From Blepharisma stoltei (Eukaryota; Ciliophora; Heterotrichea; Heterotrichida; Blepharismidae), in NCBI GenBank assembly GCA_914767885.1, contig CAJZBQ010000034.1:476501-540500 (forward strand): 64,000 nt of DNA. The letters are read 5' to 3'. Under the pieces are notes generated by a model. That model searched no databases. It was not told where the DNA came from and saw only the letters and a list, made by a program, of their open reading frames with translations. How positions within the stretch are numbered: position 1 is the stretch's first letter; each line of letters opens with the position of its first letter. Shown in pieces: positions 41,434-54,900 of the stretch. Both the position numbers and the translations under genes were made by a program.

Positions 41434-44392
41434 TTAAGGAGACCGTTGAATATTATCCAAAAAAGTACCTTTTTTTGTACCAGCTCGCTTTATTGGAGAT
41501 TCTGGCTCTCTTGCTGTTTGAATTAGCGATCTGCTTGAATTACTTCTTCTCTGAACAGCAAAGCATGTTGCAAATTTTGAATTTCCATTACCAAGAGCTT
41601 CTTGTAAAATCTTACTCCCCGCCTCCGTGAGTTAACCAAAAAATTTTGTTCATCATGGAGGGGGGGTTAATTTGTTTTTTTTTCGAAAAAATTTATAAAA
41701 ATTTTTTTTTTCGAAATTTAAAAAAATTCTAATTCGTAAAAATTGGAAAGCAAATATTAATTTAATTTATAAAATTTATGTTTTAAAAAGTAATTTGTTT
41801 AAAATTAAATAGAATTAGCCCTAGATTTCATTATAGTAATTATTACTATATATCAAAAATTTTTCCATAAAAATTTTTTCTATTAAAAAAATTTTTGTTC
41901 ACTCACAAAGGGTGGATTTTTGGGCAAAAAATAGCTATTTTTCTAATGGTTTTGTTCATTCACGGAGAGAGGAGCTAGTTGCTTTTCTCGGTGATAAACT
42001 TGTCCTTCCCGAAGATTTTTCGTTAACTACATAAGAAATACTTATCGAGCTCGCAAATTTTCCCATTAAGCTTCTTCTTTTTTCATTTGCCTCAGCTTTC
42101 TTTCTATTTTCAAATTTTTCTATCTCCTGAATAGTATAGATTTCCAGGAACTTATCAATGAGCATAAATCCTCCTCCAACTCTTACTAAATAACAATTAC
42201 TTATAAGTTTCCCGTTTTCAAGCTTTACAAATACGCGCTTTGTCCCATAGGAATACAAGCCTTCATCTTCTCTTATGAAAGGAATATCTAAAGGTCTGTC
42301 CCTAGTGTTTACATAATCAGCCATAGCTGCATCTATTGGGTCATTTTTTACTGGGATATATACAGGGATGTTTTTTCTCAGCTCAGTGATGACATCTTTG
42401 AGTGCTTCTATTTCAGCTTCATTATCATTGATTATTGAGTTCATTTCTTTAAGCGCCCTTTGCTGGACTAAATTGTTTTCGGCGTTTTTGAGATAGGAGA
42501 GGCCCATTGTTTCAATATCATTGGATAATTTATTTATAACAGAATTGGCTGAGTTATGGACTTTTTTGACTTCTTCTTTAAGAGAATTTGTGTCGTTTTG
42601 TAAGACTAGCTGCTGCTCAACTTCGAGAAAGTGAGAAGAAAGCTCTTTTAGACCGTTTTCTGACTGCTGAAGCAAGGAGTCTTGATTTTGGATTTTTTCT
42701 TTTAATGAATCATTTTCGGAGCACAGAGTTTTATTTTTTGCTAAAATTTCATTTTTCTGCTTACTCCTCCCCTGCAAAGCCATTGAAAAAATACCAATTT
42801 TTGGTAAAAACCACCTTCCGTGAGCAAACAAAAAATGTCTAATATATGAAAAAAAAATTATTTATATAATTTATAATTATCGTAATGAAATCTCTAGGTA
42901 AATCTGTTGAATTTTATACAGCTTGCATTTTAAAATAAAATTTTACAAATTAAATTAATATTTCCTCTCCAATTTTTGCGAACTGGGATTTTTTTAAAAT
43001 TTCACAAAAAAATTAGCCCCCTCTGCTAGCGAACAAATTTTTTTTTGTGTTCGTTGACAGAGAGTGGGGATTTAGTTAGTTCTTGGTAAGAGCTTGAGTG
43101 TTTTTCAGCCATGTCCTTTAGTTTTGAGCTCAGAGAAGCACATTCTCCTTGAAATTTTTTTGCGAGATCTTCCATCTGTTTTGCCTTGGCGGCTTGATCT
43201 TTTAATCCATTTATCTCTGCAAAGAATTTTTGCTTTTCTGACTGCAAGTTCAATATTTGGTTTTCTTTGTTTTCGTTTTGAGAAATTAGCCCATGCCTTT
43301 CAATCTTCAAATTATTCAAGTCTTTTAATAAATCTGCATTATCCGTCTTTATCTTATTGATTTCACGATCATATTCTTTAGACTTGTTGTCAAATTCGTT
43401 TATTGAGTCTTTATAGAGCTCTCTCAGTTCTTTCCTTTTATTTTCCTCCACTTGTATCCTTTCCTTCAGTTTTCCGATCATATCTTGCATATTTTCAAAG
43501 TTTTGTGCTTCTGCTTTTAATTTGCCTATTTCTGTTTTAAGAATTTCGTTTTCATTTATTAGCTTTTCCTCTATTTTGCATTTCTCTTTAAATTTAGTTT
43601 GGAGCTCCAATAACGCTTTGGCATTTTTGTCTCTTTCTCCTCTAATTTTAGTTAAGAACTCATCCTGCTGCTTTCTTTTGTGCTCTATATCAAAAGAGGT
43701 TTCCTCAATAGCGCGTTCAAGGTTTTCTCTTTCTTCGAGGCTTTCCAGTGCTTGGCTCCGAAATTCTTCAAGCCGCAACTCAATTAATTGGAAGGCTTTC
43801 AATTTTTCGTTTAAGCCTAAAAGAAGAGATCTCAAATGGTCTGCTTCTTGAGAATTCGCTTTTCCTTTTCTTGATGATAAATTCAAGATATCTAGAGCAA
43901 GCTCTTGAGGAGAGAGTTTGAGGCTGTATTTGGATTTGGGATTGAGAGCTTGTGCGATTTCCAGGATGACAATTTGGGTTTCTTTTAAGATTTTTAAGTT
44001 TTGATCGTTGGAGAGAGAAATATTTTCTAGCTCACCTCTGAAAATTTTGTTAGTAAATTATGTGTTTTATTGGAAACTAAAATTTATATCAAAGATTTAT
44101 TTAATAATAACTGCATTATAAAATTTATTTTAATTAAAATAAAAAAAAATTAAAGATCCTTTCAAATTGTTTTAAACAGAATTCTCAGCCAAAAAGCATT
44201 TTGATTAAATAGGACTAAGGAATTATTTTCTTCACAGGAAGTTGAAAGCTTGAGTTTGGTTTCTTTACGCGATTGTTTAGATTCAGACGAAAAATTCAAT
44301 TTTCTGTCAAAAGAAAATGGATCTTCTGAAGAAAGAATTCGTTTTGAGCTTGATTTAGACTTCATAGGAGTTAACCGATCACTTGGATTCAT
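41434..44392 (-). CDS. Coiled-coil protein with three IESs
   Basis: ATG at 44392, stop TAA at 41434-41436. Removing 44028-44215, 42762-43072 and 41613-41975 gives exactly 698 residues. The N-terminus is Ser/Lys-rich (MNPSDRLTPMKSKSSSKRIL); a 400-residue coiled coil follows, then a folded segment (KNDPIDAAMADYVNTRDRPL ... GTKRVFVKLENGKLISNCYL) that looks like a small beta domain, and a basic Ser-rich tail. No family recognised; a cytoskeletal or basal-body role is a guess. All three junctions are in frame, which argues for one gene. Confidence 0.75.
41613..41975. mobile_element. IES, MITE family B, 363 bp
   Basis: TA at 41613-41614 and 41976-41977. Ends ACTCCCCGCCTCCGTGAG and CACGGAGAGAGGAGC. 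A second pair of internal B-type ends (about 41652-41670 and 41897-41914) suggests nested or snap-back structure. Removal joins SPRKAT to KILQEALGNGNS on the minus strand. Confidence 0.85.
42762..43072. mobile_element. IES, MITE family B, 311 bp
   Basis: TTA repeats at 42761-42763 and 43072-43074. Ends ACTCCTCCCCTGC and GACAGAGAGTGGGGATT; inner motif CCTTCCGTGAGCAAACAAAA. Removal joins SYQELT to KQKNEILAKN on the minus strand. Confidence 0.85.
44028..44215. other. IES of about 188 bp near the gene's 5' end
   Basis: TA at 44028-44029 and 44216-44217; removal joins CEENNSL to ENISLSNDQNL in frame. A neighbouring TA (44210-44211) would add two codons. TIR weak (TAGCTC and TAGTCC). Confidence 0.6.
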
Positions 44393-45816
44393 TTATGCAA
44401 ATTATAGTTAAAAGGGATAAAGCCAGCTATTTAGCTTTATTTAAGCAGATTATGCTAATTAAGATCTTTTAGTATTATTATATCCCAGTCCTTTACCCTC
44501 TAAAGAAATCAAGACCTCACTTCTTATTATTATTAACTCTTTTTAAAATAGAAATATAAAATAACTGTTTGAGATCAATTGCAATTTAAAAATAGCATCC
44601 CTTATTGATCTAATAGATTCATGCATATTAAAATCATCAGAGTCAATTATAAAAGAATGCAAATCTATTCAATAAGTTTAAGCATTTAAGTGTCATAAGT
44701 AACAAACCATTGTTTTTAAGTCCTCACATCTCGATCAAATTCGATCTTGAACCTCCTTTGAGTGTAAATATTCAGAATAAGTTATTGACTGTTGCAAAAT
44801 TATGAATTTTGAATTTGCGATTTAAACATTTTAAAAACAAAAAGAATGCTTAAACGCATAGGTCTCATTGAATACCCAAAAAATATGCTTACAAAAACCT
44901 GCAAAATTTAGTAAAATACCAACAAATTTAAAAATAAGATTTTTTCTTAACTTCTGTTCTATTTTAACAGACAAAATGTATATGATTAATTCAATCAGAA
45001 TAATTTAAAAATATAAACAAATTTTTATAGTGAATTGCTTTAATATTGAATTGCGTTCCACATGTAGAGACCCTCCTAATATTAGTACAATACACTATAT
45101 TATCATAAAACAATTGACTATAGATTATGAAAAGCGAAATATTTTACTGTTTTATTAAATTCTTTTATAAGAATATTGAAAATGTTCAACTCTTTTAGCA
45201 AATTGCCAATAAAAAATGAATCTATGATTATTTTGGCTGCAAGGAATTTTTTAAAGCCTTGGCAGGTGAAATCTATAGTAATAATTCAGTCTTTTCAATT
45301 ACAGCTTATATTTTTAATTACAAGACTTCTATTCAAAATCAAGGACTTTTTAGCCACCTATACCACTGATTACGCAATAGATAACTTATAAACTAGCTAC
45401 TCCGATCAATTTCATATCTTAAAAGCCAACCCACAAAAATAAACTCCATAATCAATAAAAGTTTCCATACTTCCAAAAAACTAAAAAACATTTTTTCAAA
45501 TTCTATCAACAACAGAAAATACATTAGCCCCAAGACATGAAGCAACTGAGCCCTAGAACTCACTCAGTACGTTCGCGGTTTGTCAATCTATCATTTAGTC
45601 TGGAAAATCTTCAGCTTAAAATAAATATTTCATATATATTTTTTGTGGTGGTTACGTCTTTATTTGCAAAATGCATAAGAATTCTGAAGTTAAATCTTAT
45701 CAAATAGGTCTTCCATATGACTAGCTTTTTTATTAATACATAAGAAAATATTAACTAAGTTTGAATTGACATTAATGGTAGTGGTTCAATAAATTTATTT
45801 TAGGTAATAATAGAAA
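44393..45816. other. AT-rich intergenic spacer
   Basis: About 1.4 kb between divergent genes. A 71-codon open stretch at 45176-45391 has no family and no support. No GC-rich insert or TIR pair seen. Confidence 0.4.
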
Positions 45817-47212
45817 ATGCAAAGACATTCCTTTATCGGCAGCTTTTGACTGCTACCAAGACCATGCATTTTAGATGCCTTTGAGAAAACAGAAAGTAAA
45901 AATTCATTTAAATGTTGTAATTGTGAGTTAAGCTTTAGCAGTGAAGTAGCTCTTTTAGGCTAAATAACTCGATAAAAGCTAAAATATTTGCATAAAATAA
46001 GAATTTATTTATTTATCAAGATAAATAATCAATTTATCATAGAGAAACAAATAAGCTTGAATATTAAAATCCTCGTTTTATCGAGAAAATTTACAGTAAT
46101 ATCAAAAGGGAAAAAAAATTTGTTTATTCATAATAAAGATAGGCCCAATTACCCAGCAAAAAAATTTTTCTTTATTAGAAAAAGAATTGTTCTATTATAA
46201 AAATGCAAATTCACATAAAAGCAAGGATTTCAATAAAATGAAAACTCCTGCTCTCAGTAAGAAAAATAGAATAAACCGACAATGTAATACCTCATGACAG
46301 CAAATAAGACACTAACTGATGTCATCAAAATAAAAATTAAATTTCTTTTTCTAAAAAAACAACGGTTTATTATGCTCCAGAAAAATTGTTAAAAAGTGTG
46401 CTCCTTAAAGTATTTTGATACCTATAACTCATATATAATTATTTGACACAAATTACAGCAAAATAGCCTAATATTTATTCAATCTGAGCTATAAGCCTTC
46501 GTATTTTAATAATAGAACAGTTCTTTTTCCTAAAGAAAGAATGGCAATTTCTACTGCATAATTTATCTTTATTATGATTAAAAAATGTTTTTTACCGTTT
46601 GATTGACTGTAAATTTTCTCGGTAAAACGAGGGTTTTAATATGCAAGCTTATTGTTTCTTTATGATAGAACTGATCCTTAATCTTGATGAATAAATAAAT
46701 TTTTATTTTATGCAAAAATTTCTTAGTTTTTATCATTATTAGGAGCCGCTCTTTTAATACACCAATTTTCAAATGGCACCAATAGTGACAGCATCACAAC
46801 GATCAATGACCTCATACATACGAAGAGCTCCTCAGCCGGTGAGCAGGAAACAGCAAATCAAGCAATAGGCATGGCTTTTACCCAGCTCCCTTTGCCTGCA
46901 TTCAATGACTTGGACTCAACCCACTGCCATATATGCAAGAAAGACTTCATCTCGCCAAAAGGACTTCATCAACACATAGGAAAAGTTCATGAGCAGGCAG
47001 AAAAGCATGTGAAGTGTCCTGTGTGCGAAAAAGAATTTAAACATAAGCACGCAGTCAAATTTCATATGACCCAAGTACATGACAAATCTACCAGAATTTG
47101 CTGCATCCATTGTCAGAAGATCATATACAACAAGTACCTGCTGGATTTGCACTTGAACAAATGTTCTATGAGAAATAGCAGTCCTTTTTATAGCGCTCAA
47201 AATAATATTTAA
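45817..47212 (+). CDS. C2H2 zinc-finger protein split by a foldback element
   Basis: A start at 45817 gives MQRHSFIGSFWLLPRPCIL (TGA as Trp), then CCNCELSFSSEVALL. Removing 45958-46756 continues IHQFSNGTNSDSITTIND in frame and reaches fingers CHICKKDFISPKGLHQHIGKVH and CPVCEKEFKHKHAVKFHMTQVH and a last diverged one. 198 residues. Paralogue of the protein at 29181-29690, which has the same finger order and shows that the N-terminal partial finger belongs to the gene. Likely nuclear and nucleic-acid-binding. Confidence 0.8.
45958..46756. mobile_element. Foldback/MULE-like element with about 240-bp inverted arms and 9-bp duplication
   Basis: 799 bp including one of two direct repeats GCTCTTTTA (45949-45957 and 46748-46756). 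Inverted arms run about 45958-46215 and 46490-46747: GGCTAAATAACTCGATAAAA against the complement giving GGCTCCTAATAATGATAAAA, then matching for most of 240 bp with some substitutions. No transposase ORF. Long inverted arms plus a 9-bp target duplication are typical of Mutator-like elements. The duplication ends in TA, so TA-TA excision also restores the zinc-finger gene. Confidence 0.82.
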
Positions 47213-48244
47213 AAAAAAGACAGTTTCTTTTCTGGAAATTTTCATGATAATAATTAACAAAATTTATATCATAAAGCATAAATTTCCAAAAAATTTTTAA
47301 AATGCACAGATAAAATGGTTTTTTTTAGTAAGTCAGAAATAAATATGAGAACTGTTACACATGTTTCTATTTAATTTTTCTATTGAAATATAGCTGGTAT
47401 CCAAGTCATATTAAGTCAATCTCTTTATCACGAGTAAATCTTTTCTAATTTTTGTAATGAGTATTAATTAAAATCAAATCCTCATTTGCTTGTTCAGATA
47501 CAGTTAAAATATTTATAAAGTTGATTTCAAGAGTTCCTGCTAAATTGGATAAGCGCCGTAAATATATATAATGATGCCCTATTTGTGTGTTCTATTTCTT
47601 ATTTTTTTGAGCCCAAATCTCTTCTTGCATAAGTTAAAAAGAATAATAAGTATAAGTATTCTTTTATTACACAGAAATAGTTTAAGGTCAATAAAAATGC
47701 TTTGATTTAATACTGTAACTTAAAGAGCCTGCAAATTGTAATATAATGGTCACCTTATAAGTTATGAAGTGAGTTGCTGCCAAATTTTTTTTTATTGATT
47801 ACCAATAAAATGGCTAAAGTTTTAAAGGAGAATTTATTTATTATTTTTGGGTAATGACAGAGATTGAGAAATTTCTTAATGGAGCAAGAGATTATCTATG
47901 CATAACTGTTGCTTAGAAGTAAATAATTCAAAAAAATAATCCATCAGAATTTTTAAAAAAATTACGAAAAAAAGTACCTATAAAATCTAAATTTCATAAT
48001 TTTTAGCTTGACTAAGCTTATGAATAAATATTATGATTTTATTAATTATTAAAAGTTTTATAGGCTCCAGCTTATTTAATGTCAAAAGTTTTGCTCAAAA
48101 TAATAATATTTATTCATTCTTAAATTTATATTGACAATTAATTCAAAATATAATAGGAGGTCTCAAAGTGCCCTTAACTTATAGTTGACTGCATATATTC
48201 TACTTTTGATCCCTTAAAATCTAAATTGAAATTTACTTTAGATT
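47213..48244. other. AT-rich intergenic spacer
   Basis: About 1 kb with no ORF, TIR pair or GC-rich insert recognised. Confidence 0.4.
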
Positions 48245-48883
48245 ATGAAATCCATTTCTTTCCATTCTCCAAATCCTAAGAGACATCAAAAAAACCCAAG
48301 ATCGCCTTCGAAATCGAAGTCTGCAGACCTTTCTCAGTACTTGAACACCAAGCTTTCGTTTATTTTATCAGAATACTTATTAGATACAGTAAATGCAGGC
48401 ATACCTTTATATGATTCGTTTTCAATAGTTGATTCTCCACCGAAACATTTGATGAGGAAAAATAAATTAAAGCACATCAGCTCAAAAAGCGTTAAAAATC
48501 TGCCAAAGCAGAGTAGGGTAGCTAAGCTACCGAGAGCTATCTCCCACAAAGTAATTTTAGGAGAAGTCGAAAATACAGATAACGATTCCAGGCACTATGT
48601 ATACTATGATGAGCTAAACAGATCTCGTTCAAAAAAGAAAAGGATCCAGCCAATTCAGTCAAGAAATGACCGAAGCCCTTACTCATCAAACTGAAATGTT
48701 AAAGCCCTGAATGAATTTTATAAAGAAAATATCAAAAGGAGATCAACCTCACTCAGACTGACAAACTCTACAAGTAAAACAAGATCAAGCAGCAGAGGAT
48801 CATTATTAAGGTCTATGGTATCTGTTTCTCGATTTAAATCGTTAAGCCCCGATAGAACAAAGAACTGGAAATACAAAAGTTAA
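48245..48883 (+). CDS. Basic Ser/Arg/Lys-rich protein of unknown function
   Basis: 212 residues, read through one TGA (48692-48694, Trp). Mostly disordered and basic, with a short hydrophobic helical segment LNTKLSFILSEYLLDTVNAG near residue 35 and SPPKHLMRK-type Ser-Pro sites. No family recognised. Uninterrupted by IES or intron. Confidence 0.6.
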
Positions 48884-48971
48884 ATTTGGTGTAATTTTAA
48901 TTAAAATAGCTGAAATTTATCTAAAATCTTGTGAATGTAAAAGGAATTATAATTTAAAAATATTTTCACAA

Positions 48972-51900
48972 ATGAATAAATCAAAGCAGTCGAGCTTATC
49001 GCGGCCACCATCAAGCCAGAGGTCAAGAAAAAGCACCCCTACCGCTTTCAGGCACTCTCCAAGCATGCCAAAATTTGATATTGAGAAAAATTACAAAAAA
49101 GCCATCAATAGATCCCCTTTATCTGGCTCCAACTTCCCCCTATCCTTAGCAAACAAGAATCCCTATTTCTTGGGTAAAAACCTATCCTTCGTGAGCGAAC
49201 AAAAAAATTATATGAAAATTATTTGATATAATTATAATAATGAAGTCTATGCTTTATTTTAAATAACTTACATTTCAAAAAGATAAATTATACTAATGTT
49301 TTTTCGAATTAGGATTTTTAAAAATTTACTATAAAATTTATATATAAATTTCTTTTAAAAAAAAAATTAACCCCCACAAAATTTTTTTATCACTCACAGA
49401 CGGGGAGTAAGGTAAATCTCTTCGATAAAGACTTTTTGCTTCATAGAAGAGATGCGCAATTATGAGAACTCACCCAAGAGATAAAGAAACTTGAGGAGAA
49501 TCACAAGAGCGTTGTCTCTGTGCTCGAGCACAAAATGCAAAATTCATCAGCTGCTGTGTCGCGAGAAAGTGAACTTCAATACGAAAATTTCACAAATGAA
49601 ATAAATTCCTTAAAAGAAGAAAGAGATTCTTTGTACACTTCGAACATTATAAAGAGCAAAGAAATCCAACGCCTTGAGTCTCAAATAAAATCTGATCGAG
49701 AAATTTATGAAAAAGAAATCAAAAATTTTAATCAAAAAATTGAGGCAGCAAATGTCAAGCCTTATCGAGGGGTCAGCTCACTGCGGTCTTCTCCAACACA
49801 TAGGCTTTCTATAGATCTTGAAGAAGAATATAAAAAAGAAAAAGAAAGAGCGATGACCTTTTATAATGCTTTAAAAAGGAAAGAAAAAGAATGCGAAGCC
49901 TTTCACCATACTGATAGCTCTAGGACTCAGCCGAAAAAAATAGAAAATTTAGTAATTGAAAATAATGATTTGATAATAATAAAATGGCTTCGGATGAGAA
50001 GAAATTCACTCTGTGAATTTTCTCTCCTTTATCCAAATTTTAATATTATGGTGCGAGGATTTTACAAATGAACTTCTATCTAAGGGAAGAAATGGCGAAG
50101 ATTTTCTTACTTCGCATCCTAGAGACATCATATTTTACATCTTTCTGCTACCCGATAAAGGCAGAACCTTAGGTCGAACAGATTATGGAGGAAAATCGGA
50201 CAGAGCAAGGCAACGCGCCAAGTCGAAAGTTGTTAAGGCTTTACGAGCGAACTTTCTTGGCAGGCCTGATGCACAATTGGAGGGAGCGAAAGCCGAGGAA
50301 AAATGGACTTTTTTTGCCCTGCACGCTTGAGGCCTATCTGGAGGTGAGTTAAATTAAGTATTCTAAGTCTAAGAAAATAATGATTTGAGAAAGGCTCTTG
50401 CAGATGCCCAAAGTGATATAAAAAGAATGTATGTAGAAATAAAGTACTTAAATGAACAAATTTACCACCAGAGAAAAACTATTGAAGGTGAAAATACTGT
50501 AAAGCGCCAGGAAATTGAAGACAATTTGAGAGATGAAATTGAAGACTTAAAAATCAAGTTGAAAAGAGTGATTGAAGGCAAAGTAATTATTCAGGATGAC
50601 TTAGAGAGGACTAATAACAAGTGCTTTGAGATGGAAATTAGGGCAAAAGAGCTGGGACAAGAATTAGTTACAATAACAAGAGAGCTTGAGCTAAGGAATG
50701 TTGAATATGAATCAATGCATAAAGAATTAGAAATTGTAAAGAGGCATAACCATAGCAAACTGTTAAAGCAGCTAGATAGCGAGAAAGAAAAAAGCTTGAA
50801 CCTAATAACGACGATTACCAATGAAATTAATGCTCAGGTAGATGTTTTACTCTTCCATTTTATGAAAAATGCATTTTTATATATTAATTTATTATTAAAT
50901 TTTTGAGTAAAAAAGCTGGGATATTAATTTTATTTAGGTTTTAGCATTATTTTGATAGAAATAAAATATATTTTGCTATTAATGGGAGCTAGCAGATAAG
51001 TTGGAAAATAGTGAGGATAAACTAGACAAATTGCTAGAATTCGAATCGCAGCTAAGAGAATATTTGGAAAAAAGCAAAGACGAAGCAAATAAAAGTGATA
51101 TTGAGCATTTAGAATCCGAATTATCAAAAGCCAATGAGATTATTTTTGAGCTTAAAAACAAACTAGAAACTGAATCCACAAAAAGACTCACAGAAGCAGC
51201 ATTCTACGAAAACGAAGGCTTAAAGCATAATTCAGCCATCAAAGAAATGAAAACAGAACTAAAATCGAAAAAATATTTAGAAGAAGAATATAAAAGGCTA
51301 AAAGAAGACATTGAAGAATTAAATAAAAAACTTGATTCAGAAAGAAGTAAATATGAGAAATTAGAAGAAGAATATAAAGAATCCAAAATATCTCATCAGA
51401 AGCTGGAAAGCAAGTTTGGACTACTAAAAACCTCAGGAGAAGAAAAATCAGCAGAAATTTCCAACCTAAAAATAGAGAACTCTGAAATTGTCGCAAAGCT
51501 GGAAATCATGGAAATGAAATATATAGAAGCATGCGATGCACTGAAGGAGCTTCATTCCTCTACATTTGAATTAAATAAAAAAGAAGATGAATCTGAGCAA
51601 TGGCAAGCAGACGTTGAAGACTATAAAGAAAAAATAAATAGCCTATCTAGTGATCTTAAAGAGGCGCTAGATAAAAACGAAGCATATGAAGAATCTCTTG
51701 AAAAAAATAAAACTGAAATAAAAAATCTCCAAGAAGATTTTGAAAATCTTAAAGATGCTATGAAAGAAATACTAGATAAAAACGAAAAATATGAGAAATC
51801 TCTTGAAAAAAATAAAATTGAAATAAAAAATCTCCAAGAAACCTGCAAAGATAATAAAAATGAAATTCTAGAGAAGGAAAAAGAAATCGAAGCAGTTTCA

Positions 51901-54900
51901 GAGCTTAATTCAAAGCTCAAAGAAAATGAGGAATCAATGCATGAAGAGCAGATAAAAATGAAGCTAGCTATAGAAAAATTAAAAGTAAGTTCCATTTAGA
52001 ATCAACTTTTCACTGATTTCCCTCTAATTTTGTGAGCAAAATCATTAGGAAAAGACCTATTTTTTGTGGGTAAAAATTTTTTATTATTTTTATAAACTAT
52101 ATCTTAATTAATAATTATAACATCGAAATCCCAAAAAATTATATTAGTTTTTAGAGAGCTTTCATCCTATTATATTAAACTAGCAAATTGGATTTTCTTA
52201 ATAAACCCTATGTTAACGAGCTAAAGGTTTTGTTTGCTAAACAAGTGGATGAGTGAGAAAAGTAATTATGAGGAAGTATTAAAAGCCAAAGACAACGAAT
52301 TATGCGATCTTAAAATATTACAAAAAGAACAAGAAAGCAAAAATGAAGAGGTAATTTCTTATTAGGGCTAAAAATAAGGTCTTTTATGATGAGCTGGAAG
52401 AAAACATTGAACAAATGAGAATTCTAGAAGAGACAATCAAATCATTAAAAGAAGAAAACTCAGCCAATCTCTTGAAGCAAGAAAGAGCAAAGAGAGCTTT
52501 TGATGCAGAATTATCAACGATGCAGCAGCAGTACGATGAAAAAATTCGTACTTTGCTTCAAATGAATGATGAGACGAAATCAGAGTTAGACCAAGTCCAG
52601 TCAAAATTCAATGAAAAAGCTAAGTCCCCCTTTAAATTGGAACAAAAAAATCCTGTTCCAATTTAAAGGAGGATTAATTTTCTTTAAAAAAATTTTATAG
52701 AGAAATATTTTAAATATAATTTTTTGTCTTAAAAAACTATAAATTGAGCATAATTAATTTGAATTTAAATTAATTTTATGGAGAATTAAATAAAAAATTA
52801 ATTGATTCATGTGAAAATTGTTTAAATATTAGATTATGTCACAACCAATTTTATATAAAATTAGCATTTTTATTGTAAAATTTTCCTATTGAAAAAAGAT
52901 GTTTTGCTCCAATTTAAAGGGATAGGAGTAAGGAGCTTAAATTGTGTGGAGACTCAAAAAAAGAAGTTTTAGATGAGTTAGCAAGTAGGCAGTCTCATAT
53001 AAAATTTCTCGAATACACTTTAGATTGCATTCAAAACACAAATGAAAATAACACCGAAAATTGAACTAAAAACGTTAAAGAATTGCAATATAAACTTGAA
53101 TCTGAAATAGCAAAAAATGAAAACCTAGGAAAAGAACTGGAAAAAGCAAACCAGCTGCTTATAAAGCATCAGAGCGGGATTGAGTCTCAAATAAATGACA
53201 TGGGCGACAAGATTCGTGAGCAAAATTTATTAATTCAATCACAAGAAAAAGAAATTCAAAGGCTTCATAGCATAATTTCTCAACTTGAAGCTCAGCCTAT
53301 TAATGATGAAAATTTATATGTAGTAAACACAAAAATTGAAGATCTCGAGTCTCAAAATGAAGATTATATATACCAGATAGAAAAACTGGAATCAGAAAAT
53401 AAAGAACTCAAAGAAAACCTAGCAGAATTTCAAGAAAAAACTGATATGAATGCATGTATAGAAATTTCAGAAGAATTTTATAGAGAAAAACTTCAGAAGA
53501 AAAAGGAAAAAATTATTGCGCTGACTCCCCCCCCCCTTAAATTGGAATTAAAAAATTTTGTTCCAATTTAAAGGGGGGTTAAGAAAATTTTTTTAAAAAA
53601 AAAATCATTATAAAATTTTTTATAAAAAAAAAAAATTTATATAAAATTTAAAAAAAACAATTTCAAAAATTTATCGAATTAGATTAATAAATTTGTTTAA
53701 TAAAATGCTATTTACTCTTTATCCTTTAAAACAAAGCAAGATATAACTAAAATTTTATTATTAATTAATACGCCAATATTAATTGGTATCAAAACTATTT
53801 ACACAAAAATTATTATTTTTATTGATAAAAAAAATTTAAAACAAAAAATTTTAGAAAATTTATCGATCAAAGTGCTAATTTTTGTTTAAATAAGATGTTA
53901 TTTATACTATATTCTTTAAAATAAAGCAAGAGATAAGTAAATTTTGAATTTTTGTAAAGAATTCGTATTGAATTTATATCAAAGCTATTTATATAAAAAA
54001 ATATCATTTTTATCAAAAAAAATAATTTTTTTTGAAAATTTTTTAAAAACAAAATTAAATTGTTTTTAAAAAATTTACAATTAAGAATAATAAATTTATT
54101 TAAATAAGATGCTCTTTATACTCTATTCTTTAAACAAGAGCAGGATATAACTAAATTTTTAATTTTAGTTAAGAAGAAACATTTAAATTATATCGAAACT
54201 TTTTACATAAAAATTATGATTTATATATATAAAATTTTTTATTATAAAATTAAATTTTGTTCCAATTTAAAGGGGGGTAATTTACCAAAAAAGTGGAAAA
54301 TTTTACCTATATTTTGTTCTAATTTAAAGGGGGGGGGGAGTGAGAGAAAAGCTATATGAAATAGAAGTAAAAAATAATGAAAGCATAATGAAAAATTCCG
54401 GTTTGGAAAATGAGTATGTCCAAAAATCCAAAATATTAAAAGATATGCAAGTAGAGTATGGAGAGCAAAATGTCAGGCTAGTCTTAGTCTTAGTTAAATT
54501 TATAGAGTAGTTCCCGGCCAGGACCGAAGGTCCTTTTCTTCCGCCTTTTGGACGCCTCGCTTGCTTTCCTTGCCCTGCTCCCAGTGTGCACCTAAGTGCC
54601 ACAGGCTACCACTCAGCTCCTTCCGGTCATGGGGCTTGGTCATGCTATCCCGGAAGTAGGCAGACTGGGTCACCATGCTTCACGTCGCCAGACTAGGGTT
54701 AGAGCTAAGAATTAACTCCTTAGCTCTTGTCGGCTCCTGCCATGCCCTCCAAATTGGCACTAGCGGTCCCTAGAGGAAAAACCCTTTTGCCCCGTGTCCT
54801 ATCGGGAAGACCCTAGGATCGTCGTTGCTGGACTGGGAGGGAAACCTAGCCGGACTCAAACTACCAGTACCTATTCCAGACCTTTCCCTGGGCGGATTGG

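Noticed and set aside
45176-45391. 71-codon ORF in the spacer
   Set aside because: AT-rich, hydrophobic, no homologue or neighbour context; compatible with chance.
45988-46772. Two similar small ORFs on opposite strands (45988-46200 and 46578-46772)
   Set aside because: They are the two inverted arms of the foldback element read in equivalent frames, not genes.
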